Source: Colwellia sp. C1TZA3 | Lineage (GTDB): Bacteria > Pseudomonadota > Gammaproteobacteria > Enterobacterales > Alteromonadaceae | Assembly (NCBI RefSeq): GCF_007954265.1 | Contig: NZ_VOLS01000020.1 | Span: forward strand, 1 to 64,000 | Direction: 5' to 3' | DNA length: 64,000 nucleotides | Shown here: positions 19,181-27,900 of the stretch, piece by piece | Numbering within the stretch: the stretch's first letter is position 1 | Layout of the letters: every line of letters starts with the position of its first letter | Translations under genes and position numbers: made by a program | The notes under the pieces: generated by a model | What the model saw: the letters and a program-made list of their open reading frames with translations, nothing else | What the model was told of the DNA's origin: nothing | Databases searched by the model: none

Positions 19181-19366
19181 ATAAAAATATTAATAGTAAA
19201 TGAAGACTTTTCATCTTGGCGACTATCTCTTAATATGTTGATAACTTAACATTTCGACCACTTAATTTGTCGAACTCTTAATATGTCGAACTTTTTATAT
19301 GGTCAAACTCTTCATATAAACAAAGTTTCGTGTATTTATAGTGCCTTATGGTCAATAAAAAATCAT

Positions 19367-20470
19367 ATGACTTCAGCCTTACCTTATAAATTACTCGCAA
19401 AAGTGTTACCGCAATTTGGTTATGCTATAGACGATTGCAAAATTACTTTGCTCGGCAATGGTCTGATCAATAACACTTACTTAGTGCAAACGACTAATAA
19501 AATCTTTGTCTTACAATGTTTAAACCAACAGGTTTTTAAGGCGCCGCTGCAGGTAACCCATAATGCCGACCTGATCAGCGCGCACTTAAAAATTAAGTCT
19601 GACCATAAAAGCTACCCTCTCACGCCAATTTATCAGCTGCGCAGCATAGATAATAAAAACCATGTCAAAGTACAAGGGCAATATTGGCGTAGCCTGCATT
19701 ATATTCCCCAGTGTTATACCCTAGAGTCGATCACTAACCTCGATCAAGCCAGTGCGGTTGCCAGTGCCTTTGCACAATTTACTGCCGCATTCAGTGATTT
19801 TGACAGTGAAAATTTAGCTGAAATCATAGTAAATTTTCATGATTTATCAATGCGAATAAAGCAATTTCAACAAGCACTAGCAAACGCTGCAGATACATTA
19901 TTAATAGCCGCTCAGACAAGCATTAACTTTGTTCAATCGCAGCAAGACTTTATCGACAGTATCGCTGAAATCACTAAAGACCTGCCGTTACGAGTTACCC
20001 ATAACGACACTAAAATTAACAATCTACTTTTTAGTAAAGCAACCAAGCAGCCCGTGGCAGTGATTGATCTAGACACCTGTATGCCAGGTTATGTGATGCA
20101 TGATTTTGGCGATATGATACGCAGCTGCTGTGCGTCAATTGCCGAAGATAGTGCTGAACTCGGTAATATGAGCCTTAATTTTGACATATTGACCGCGTTA
20201 ACCAATGCCTACATTGCCGGTTTTAATGGCTCGCTCAGCGAAATTGAACGCAAAAGTTTAATATTTGGCATTAAGTTGATGCCGTTTATGCTCAGTATTC
20301 GATTTTTAACTGATTTTTTAAATGGCGATCAGTATTTTAAAACCACTTACGCCAGCCATAATTTAGTCAGAGCAAAAAATCAATTACAGCTGTATCGATT
20401 GTTTTGCCAACAAGAAACATTATTAACTAACATAGTATTATCAGCTCCCGCATCGAACACGCTCGGATAA
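19367..20470 (+). CDS. APH-family phosphotransferase, N-acetylhexosamine-kinase-like
   Basis: The protein has the aminoglycoside phosphotransferase/choline-kinase fold. The catalytic loop is VTHNDTKINNLLF near residue 210, the metal-binding loop is VIDLDTCMPG, and it is followed by DFGDMIR. The combination HNDTKINN plus DLDTxMPG plus DFGDxIR is what NahK-type sugar kinases show, so a sugar or amino-sugar substrate is more likely than an antibiotic. The frame opens at ATG 19283; ATG 19367 (367 residues) is preferred because the family N-terminus (a GNGLINNTYLV loop) follows it at normal distance, but no good ribosome-binding site marks either start. A terminator follows. Confidence 0.75.
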   Translation: MTSALPYKLLAKVLPQFGYAIDDCKITLLGNGLINNTYLVQTTNKIFVLQCLNQQVFKAPLQVTHNADLISAHLKIKSDHKSYPLTPIYQLRSIDNKNHVKVQGQYWRSLHYIPQCYTLESITNLDQASAVASAFAQFTAAFSDFDSENLAEIIVNFHDLSMRIKQFQQALANAADTLLIAAQTSINFVQSQQDFIDSIAEITKDLPLRVTHNDTKINNLLFSKATKQPVAVIDLDTCMPGYVMHDFGDMIRSCCASIAEDSAELGNMSLNFDILTALTNAYIAGFNGSLSEIERKSLIFGIKLMPFMLSIRFLTDFLNGDQYFKTTYASHNLVRAKNQLQLYRLFCQQETLLTNIVLSAPASNTLG

Positions 20471-20473
20471 TAT

Positions 20474-20512
20474 AAAAAAGGCACCCTACGATTACAGAGG
20501 GTGCCTTTTTTA
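20474..20512. terminator. Bidirectional intrinsic terminator
   Basis: GGCACCCT and AGGGTGCC form a perfect 8-bp stem with a 10-base loop, with a T-run on the plus side (CTTTTTTATTT) and an A-run before the stem. It lies between the phosphotransferase and the convergent TonB receptor and can serve both. Confidence 0.9.
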
Positions 20513-20571
20513 TTTAAAGCGCTCTTTCACAAAAGCTTTAAGCGACATTAACCCCGAAAGGTCAATACAAC

Positions 20572-22425
20572 CTAGTTATGGTAAGTAATACCAAGATAAA
20601 GTGCACGTTCTTGGCTGTTGTAGCTACTCGCCGTTTGATACGCTTTATCTAATAAATTAGTGATACGAGAAGAGACACTAAAATTGTCAGATACATCGTA
20701 GTTCAGCCCTAGGTTAATTAATTGATAACTCCCTAAGTCAACCTTACCAATGCCAAATACGGCATCTTCTCTTGCGCCAACAAATTGATATTCTGCGTAA
20801 ACATCTACTGCGCTCAGCGTTGTCACAAACTTATAGTTAAATTTTTCTTTCGCGCGACGAATTAGCTGCTCATAGCTTAAGCGCCCAGTACTGTCTGTGG
20901 TCGACTGATCTTCAGCATCGGTATAAGAGAGATTAAAGTCATGCACACCGCCAAAGCCAGCATAGTTGCCTGAGAGTTCAACACCATTAATTTCAACTTT
21001 TGCAAAATTTGCTGCCACACCATCTTTTTGACCAATTAGGTCATCAATTTTTGAACGGTATAAACTAACACTGGTATTAACCTGAGCAATTTTTGTTTCA
21101 AAAAACAACTCTACTGTTTCAGAAAGCTCTGAATCAAGTGTTGGCGTACCAAAACCTGGGTAAAATAAATCATTATAAGTCGGTACTTTAAAACCAGTAC
21201 CATAATTAAGTACCACGCGAGTATCTTCATCAACTTTATGACCAACACCGAAGTTATAAGTATTTTCTGAGTTAACATCTTCAACACTGTCGTGTCTTAA
21301 TGTCGCTTCAAATGTCCAGGCATTTTCAGTATATAAGGTATGAGCGAAAACACCTGTGGTGTCTCTTTCTTCTTTGTCAAAAATGATGCTACTTTTAGAG
21401 ACATCGTCTTGATAATAATCAACACCAATATTAACTTGCAGATCATCAGAAAGTTGGCTGTTATTAACAATAGAATATTGATTGCGACGGGTTTCGAAAA
21501 CCCCTTGTGAAAGACCATCACTTAAACTGTCGATACTGTCACGACTTTGCCCAACAGAAAAAACAGTCTGGTTATTTACACCCTTAATACTCGTGGCATA
21601 ATTGGCACGAACTAACCACGCATGATTTTTAAAGTCAGAGCCATTATAATAACCGTCATATTCATTGTCGCCGCTATCACTTGATAACAACCACTCGACT
21701 GAAAAGTCTTCCGTTATTTTTTGCTGACCTCTAATCGCGACCGAGGTAAAGTCATAACCGTCATCATCAGTTTCCATACCTTCTTGCACATCATAACCAT
21801 CACTTTCTTCTTTACTGATGCTGATAGTAGTTTGGCCATCGCCGTGGCTAATGCCTGCACCCGCTTTATATTTTTGATAGTTGTCAGTACCAAAACTAGC
21901 ACCCGCAAACAACTCTCCTGCCGATAACTGACGAGTAAATATTTGAATCACACCACCAATAGCGTCTGAGCCCCACAATGCTGCACGTGGGCCTTGCACG
22001 ATTTCAATGCGCTCAATCATCTCTGGCGAAATAGTATTTAAACTTGTGCCACCGGAGGTAGCAGAGCTAACACGCACACCATCAATTAGCACTAAGGTAT
22101 GGTCTGAGTTAGTGCCGCGCATAAAAATCGACGCGTTTTGCCCTCTACCACCATTGGTTGCAATATCAATACTGGGTACTGTAGATAATAAATCTAATAA
22201 AGAAATTGGGTTAGCTAGCTCGATATCTGCACGTGTAATAACAACTTGGCTAGTCAGCGCATTATCAATGTTCAAATGTGAACGCGTTGCTGTTACGGTT
22301 AAGACTTCGATATCAGCTACTTTACTTTCAGTGCTTGCTGAAGCAATAAAAGCTGTCGACATAGCACTGATCACGGCAAGTGATAATAATGATTTTTTAA
22401 AAAAATTGTTTTGCTTAATGTTCAT
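20572..22425 (-). CDS. btuB: TonB-dependent vitamin B12 receptor, BtuB type
   Basis: This outer-membrane receptor imports cobalamin with TonB energy. Residues 1-30 are a signal peptide ending ASA. A TonB-box-like IEVLTVTATR follows, then the plug domain (VVITRADIELANPISLLDLL, RGTNSDHTLVLIDGVRV, EIVQGPRAALWGSDAIGGVI) and a C-terminal beta barrel. Length 617 matches BtuB (~600). A cobalamin riboswitch on the same strand about 1 kb upstream strongly supports B12 as the ligand. A 150-codon frame lies between riboswitch and btuB. The gene is convergent with the phosphotransferase. Confidence 0.88.
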   Translation of the reverse strand: MNIKQNNFFKKSLLSLAVISAMSTAFIASASTESKVADIEVLTVTATRSHLNIDNALTSQVVITRADIELANPISLLDLLSTVPSIDIATNGGRGQNASIFMRGTNSDHTLVLIDGVRVSSATSGGTSLNTISPEMIERIEIVQGPRAALWGSDAIGGVIQIFTRQLSAGELFAGASFGTDNYQKYKAGAGISHGDGQTTISISKEESDGYDVQEGMETDDDGYDFTSVAIRGQQKITEDFSVEWLLSSDSGDNEYDGYYNGSDFKNHAWLVRANYATSIKGVNNQTVFSVGQSRDSIDSLSDGLSQGVFETRRNQYSIVNNSQLSDDLQVNIGVDYYQDDVSKSSIIFDKEERDTTGVFAHTLYTENAWTFEATLRHDSVEDVNSENTYNFGVGHKVDEDTRVVLNYGTGFKVPTYNDLFYPGFGTPTLDSELSETVELFFETKIAQVNTSVSLYRSKIDDLIGQKDGVAANFAKVEINGVELSGNYAGFGGVHDFNLSYTDAEDQSTTDSTGRLSYEQLIRRAKEKFNYKFVTTLSAVDVYAEYQFVGAREDAVFGIGKVDLGSYQLINLGLNYDVSDNFSVSSRITNLLDKAYQTASSYNSQERALYLGITYHN

Positions 22426-22680
22426 ATGACCTCATTAACGATGCCCTCCGCACCATTTGTATTACCACGCTTAAGCGCGGTGTAATTAAGCAAGTTAAAG
22501 TGCTCGGACTAACATGGCTAAGCTTTCTATAAATATATCTTTATATAAATAAAACGCTTAAAACTATGATCACCATTGCGGGGGCAGTGAAAAAATCTCA
22601 TTTTCTTCCCTCGAACTTACTATGTAAAACAGTCACCAAAGTATTCAGTTACTGTCGCTATTTATTTTTTTGTCACTAAG

Positions 22681-23133
22681 TCAATCATTTATGACTTGGC
22701 GTATCAATACCTTGATTAATAATGTTATGACAAACTCAACGTTATTAACAATGCTAGCAATGCTTTGGTGTAGCCAGCGAGCTTGGCCAAAAAGTTGACG
22801 AGAAAACTCGCCCATCGACACCCAAGCGTGACGTACTTGGTTACTTATTTGCTTACTCACTAAAAACATTAGTTTCTGCGCTACTGTTAGTAATATTAGC
22901 CACTCTTTGCTTGCTTTATTGTGCGCAATAGCAACACTTTCGTTAGCAACACTTTGCTCACTAGTAAAGTGGTCACCAATAAAGTGTTTGCCAGTAAAGT
23001 GGTCGCCATTAAAGTAGTCATCCGTAAAGTGCTGGCTAGCAAAAGTAGTTAAGTCAGGAGAGTTAAGCGGTAACTTCTGAGGGGCATAATTAGGCGTATA
23101 AAAAACCTTCGCTATTAGCTCAATGTTAGCCAT
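22681..23133 (-). CDS. Hypothetical protein between the B12 riboswitch and btuB
   Basis: This 150-residue frame is on the btuB strand, inside the apparent riboswitch-controlled transcript. I do not recognise a family. The N-terminal half contains a degenerate repeat of a five- to six-residue unit (DHFTG-like, residues ~34-58), reflecting a repeated AAAGTGGTC-type DNA motif. The C-terminal half has hydrophobic stretches (LILLTVAQKLMFLV and VEFVITLLIKVLI) that could be membrane-associated. There is only a weak ribosome-binding site (GAG six bases before ATG). It may be a real accessory gene of B12 uptake or leader sequence without a product. Confidence 0.4.
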   Translation of the reverse strand: MANIELIAKVFYTPNYAPQKLPLNSPDLTTFASQHFTDDYFNGDHFTGKHFIGDHFTSEQSVANESVAIAHNKASKEWLILLTVAQKLMFLVSKQISNQVRHAWVSMGEFSRQLFGQARWLHQSIASIVNNVEFVITLLIKVLIRQVIND

Positions 23134-24047
23134 TTACTCGGTTAAGTATTCGAGTTTAGCCAAGGCACCTAATGACTTAGCTTTACTCGCGATAGTCGCT
23201 AGAGTTTTTTTGAGTGTTCGTTACTAATCGTTTTAATATCAAACATTTCAACACCTAAATAATACCAAGCCAAACATCAGTTGGCCGATATATCTGATTA
23301 ACGTCGATAAGGTTTAACGCTATAAAGAGCAAATTCATCTTCACCACTGAGGTGGTATAAATGAAAATAGATAAAATATTCAATGCCCGAGTAACCCGCT
23401 CGACGTGGTAACTAATGACTATAATTCACCTGGTATCCTGACTTACAGCATTTATATTCCTTCCCAAATCACTTGTTAACAAAAAGACTTAGTGGTTAGT
23501 ATATCGCTCTGTTTACAGTTGCGGGTACAGTTATGGACTTTCACCACATTCCCAGCTTTATTTTATTACACTTTTAACACATAAAAAAAATAAACTTGAA
23601 GATAACATTATTTAATTAATGGCGCGATTATCGACAGCTAGAGCTAAATAGCAAGGTTTATTTTTTCTTCACTTAGCTGTTAAGAATATAAATACCTTCA
23701 CTTTTTCAGCTTTATGTCAGCGTGATATAAGCTGGTTTTTCAGCATAACAGTTAACTTATTAGCTTTATTTTTCGTTTATGCCCGTTAAACTAAACAGCT
23801 CACTATTTATGGTTAAGGCATCCATTAAACCACTTAATTAATCAAATTAGTATTAAAGCCAATTTTAACCCCATAGGCGGCAAAATATAGCAAACAAGCT
23901 TAGCGCATTAAACACTTAATTATGATGCGTTAATATCGAGTATGCCGATAATAGCCAGTAAATTAATTAAAAAATTAATCATTGTGTCTCTGTTTTTGAT
24001 AAAGTAAAAAACACTAAACATCATGACCACTAGCTGATGGCGAAACA
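23134..24047. other. Divergent intergenic region between btuB and btuF-like genes
   Basis: This stretch holds the cobalamin riboswitch on the minus strand (23425-23590), a small hairpin ACCAC-CTCA-GTGGT just downstream of it (23343-23356), and AT-rich sequence from 23580 to 24047 that should contain the promoters for both directions. No further gene was seen. Confidence 0.6.
23425..23590 (-). promoter_or_regulatory. Cobalamin riboswitch
   Basis: On the minus strand the order of conserved blocks is GGGAATGTGGTGAAAGTCCA, then ACTGTACCCGCAACTGTAA (the B12-box core ends CCCGCAACTGTAA), ACCACTAAGTC, TGGGAAGG, and TGTAAGTCAGGATACC. This is the block order of cobalamin (AdoCbl-type) riboswitches, with the usual GCCACTG reduced to ACCACTA. 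It is oriented towards the 150-codon frame and btuB, so B12 would be expected to shut off receptor expression. Boundaries are approximate. Confidence 0.92.
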
Positions 24048-24182
24048 TTGTTCATGGTATTGCTTGTAATAGTGCTACTGATAACGCTGCTGACAATGCT
24101 GCTGACAATGCCTTTTCATAGCAAAGCAAATACCGATGACAAAACTGATCACAAGACCACAAGCAGTCAACAAGGAAATTAC

Positions 24183-24995
24183 ATGACCCCAGTACCTGAA
24201 CCTAAATGGCCAGAGCGCATAATCTGTTTAACAGAAGAAACCACCGAAGCACTTTATTTGATGGGAGAAGACCACCGCATTGTTGGCATTTCCGCTTATA
24301 CCATGCGCCCTGAACGGGCTCGAAAAGAAAAAACAAAAGTCAGTGCTTTTATCACAGCAAGAACCGATAAAATATTGGCATTAAAACCCGACTTAGTCTT
24401 AGCATTTTCTGACATGCAAGCCGATATTGTTGCTGACTTAATCAAGCAAGGCATACAAGTACATTGCTTTAATCATCGCAGTGTTAGCGAAATTTTGCAG
24501 ATGATACGTACCTTATCGGGCTTAATCGGCCAGCCAGAAAAAGGTGACAAACTAGTCAACGATTTACAAAGTAATTTAAGCAAAATTAAACAACAAGCAG
24601 CTAAGTTACCTGCTCAGCCAAAAGTTTATTTTGAAGAATGGTTCGATCCTATTATTACGGGTATTGGCTGGGTAAGTGAGCTAATAGAAATTGCCGGTGG
24701 CATAGACTGCTATCAAGAGTTTTCAACACAATCATTGGCAAAAAATCGTATTGTAGCAGAGCCCAGTGACGTTATTGCCAAGCAGCCTGATATTTACATT
24801 GCCTCATGGTGTGGCCGTAAATTTGATCAAGACAAGGTTACGTCTCGCGAGGGCTGGCAAACAATACCAGCGATAAAAAATGGTGACATCTATGAAATAA
24901 ACTCTACTGATATTTTACAACCAGGACCCGCCGCATTAACTGACGGCGTTGAACAACTCGCCAAAATCATCAAGCAATGGGCTGAACGCGCATAA
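24183..24995 (+). CDS. Cobalamin-binding protein, BtuF-like (helical-backbone metal receptor)
   Basis: The protein matches ABC-type B12/iron-siderophore binding proteins: [17 protein letters not shown], a two-domain fold with [12 protein letters not shown], then [19 protein letters not shown] and a C-terminal [10 protein letters not shown]. The frame is open from TTG 24048/ATG 24054, which adds 43 residues with a hydrophobic, signal-like but repetitive stretch. ATG 24183 is chosen because AAGGA lies seven bases upstream, giving 270 residues and no signal peptide. If the longer form is made it would be exported like classical BtuF. No btuC or btuD is adjacent. It is divergent from btuB and ends 1 bp before the sensor kinase. 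Confidence 0.8.
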   Translation: MTPVPEPKWPERIICLTEETTEALYLMGEDHRIVGISAYTMRPERARKEKTKVSAFITARTDKILALKPDLVLAFSDMQADIVADLIKQGIQVHCFNHRSVSEILQMIRTLSGLIGQPEKGDKLVNDLQSNLSKIKQQAAKLPAQPKVYFEEWFDPIITGIGWVSELIEIAGGIDCYQEFSTQSLAKNRIVAEPSDVIAKQPDIYIASWCGRKFDQDKVTSREGWQTIPAIKNGDIYEINSTDILQPGPAALTDGVEQLAKIIKQWAERA

Positions 24996-24996
24996 T

Positions 24997-27900
24997 ATGT
25001 TAAATTTTTGCACCATTAAACACAGCTTAATCACAATATTGTGTACCTTATCTTTCATTTTTAGTGGCCAAGGTTTGGGGCAAGAACTTGATAAAGTGTC
25101 TATTCAACTTAACTGGCTGCATCAATTTCAATATGCCGGCTATTACGCAGCAAAAGAACAAGGCTTTTATCGAGCATTGGGCTTAGAGGTAGAGTTAAGA
25201 GAGTTAAAAGAATTCAAAGGTTCAAGCGCTATTGAAGATTATGTTGTCGACGGCAGAGCTGATTATGGCATAAATGATTCGAGTTTAATTGTTGCCAAAA
25301 ATAATGGCAAACCCGTTGTTATCGTCGCACAAATATTTCAACATTCTCCCGCTACTCTCGCCACATTACGCTCTTCAGGCATTGCCCGTCCATTTGATCT
25401 AATTGGTAAGCGCATTATGATAGATGCAAGGTTGAAAAATTTTGCCCCTATTACTGCGATGCTTATGCAAGCAGAACAAGATATGTCAGCCTTTACTTGG
25501 CAAGAACAAAGTGACCGGTTTTCAGCGTTAACTACCGGTAAAACTGATGCTATTTTAATTTATGATACTAATGAACCGTTTGAGTTTGACCAAGCAAATA
25601 TTGGTATATGGACAATTAGCCCAAGAGACTATGGTATTGATTTTTATGGCGACAATCTTTTTACCAGTGAGTCAGAGGTAAAAAACAACCCTCAACGTGT
25701 ACAAGCAATGCGTCAAGCAACTATTAAAGGTTGGCAATATGCGCTCAACCATAAAGCAGAAATCATTAAATTAATTGCAGAAAAATATAATAGCCAAGGC
25801 AAGTCTTATCGCCACTTAGCTTTTGAAGCTGACGAAATTAGTAAAATAATTTTAGCTAAATTTATTCCTTTAGGCTCAATCGCTCGCACCCGCATGGAAA
25901 AAATAAGTGAGATTTATTATCAATTGGGTATGATAGATAAGCCTTTCATTCCCAATAATCTATTACTAGAAGACGCTATAAGTAGCTTTGCACCTAAACA
26001 ACTTACCCTTGATAGCAGCACGTCATTAATTATTGTTATGGTACTGATATCACTGTTATTAATTTTCTCAACACTGCTACTACCAAGATTAATTAGTCAA
26101 CAGCACCTAGCTTCCTTTATGGCATCAAAAAAATTCCCTTTTATCGTCCATGCGGTGTCGATATTAAATGTTGTAATTATTTTTAGTGTTATTTATTTAT
26201 CCTTGCAAGACAATGAAAAAATTAGCCAAGCCAATATCAAAAAAGATCTTGAATTTGTCGTTGAAGCAACAAAAAACCGACTTAATGACTGGCTAAGTGA
26301 GCAAGAAAATTTATTAGAACAAATCGCTAAAGATCACAGCCTAATTAACCTCACTAAAAATTTACTGGTGCAATCCCCGATACACGACACGCTCATCACC
26401 GCGAGATCAATGGCGAATATTCGTCAATATTTGCGTCAAAAATTTCAACAACATAATATTGAAAGCCAGAGCTTTGCCATTATTAATCAAGACTTCATCA
26501 ATATTGCCACTGCTCATAATGACAACTTAGGTAAAGTTAGCGTAATAGCCCAACAACACCCTGATATTATCGCCGCAGTTTTTACCGGAAAAAGTCGTTT
26601 TGTTCCCTCGATAGCACCTGATGTTAAGCAACCCGTTAGTCATTCGCTCGGCACGATAGATCAATACAGTATGTATATGATCACGCCAATCCTCGATGAA
26701 AATAATCAGGTTATTGCCGCATTGTCTATCCGCATTCAAGTTAGTGGCCAAATCTCTACTATTATACAACAAGGTCGCATTGGCGCCTCAGGCGAAAGCT
26801 ACTTAGTCAGTCGACTAGGCCAACTACTTTCCAAAAGTCGCTTTGACGATGAATTATCATCACTAAACTATTTTCAAGAGCACAGCAAAAACAAGCAACT
26901 GATCACACTTAAAGACCCACAGGTTAATGTCATGCAAAACCCTGATGCGGTGATTAACAGCCAACAATTGCCCTTTACTTTTATGGCAAACCAACTGGTC
27001 AATAATGCCCGTTCAGACAACATTAGTTTAATCACCGACCATAAAATTTCCAGCAATGTCTTGGGTTATAACGACTATCGCGGTGTCACCGTTTACGGTG
27101 CTTGGTTATGGAACCATCAGTACGGCTTTGGTATTGCAACAGAGATTAATACAAATGAAGCGATGGGTGGCGTAAATTCACTACGTAATGAATTGATGTT
27201 AATTGCTTTTATTACTTTACTATTAACCTTAACCTCTAACGTATTTACACTCACAGTTGGCCAACGTTCAACAACATATATGCGCCACTCAAAAGCAGAA
27301 TTAGAGCAACTCGTTGCGCAACGTACCGCTGAATTACATCAACGTGAACGCGCAATGTGGCAGTTATATGAGCATGCACCCGTTGCTTATGCGACCTTAA
27401 ATGCTCAAGGCAAATTTATTAAACACAACCTTGTATTCGCACAAATGTTTAAACGCCCACGAGGCACGTTTTCCTCCTTAAATTGGCAAAGCTTTGTGGC
27501 GCCAGTACACTACGTACACCAAATATTTCAGACCAAATCTCGGCTTTTAGAGTGTGAAGTTCCAGTCAAAATAAATGACACAAAAACTATCGACACCATG
27601 ATGTCTGCCCTTCCCGTTTATAATGAAGATAATAAGTTAACCGAAGTGCGGTTAACTTTAATAGATGTTACGCAAAAAAATGCCGCCAAAGCACAATTTG
27701 CCGCCTTAATGGAGTCAGCACCTGACGCTATATTGATGTTAGATAAACATCGAGAGCACAGCATTGTAAACTCGCAAGTATTAACCATGTTTGGCTACGA
27801 AAAAACTGAGCTTATTGGCGAAAAAATTGAGCGACTATTACCTGAAGAAACCAGCTTACATATTTTTCACCATTTACTGCATGAGCCTACCTTAGAAAAA

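Noticed and set aside
19367-20470. Aminoglycoside resistance gene
   Set aside because: The APH fold is shared, but HNDTKINN, DLDTCMPG and DFGDMIR point to the sugar-kinase-like branch, and there is no mobile resistance context.
22007-22429. 140-codon plus-strand frame
   Set aside because: Antisense shadow of the signal peptide and plug region of btuB.
23828-23853. Possible end fragment of a family-B element (CACTTAATTAATCAAATTAG then TAT)
   Set aside because: Only ~25 bp match and the rest of the element is missing, so chance in AT-rich DNA cannot be excluded.
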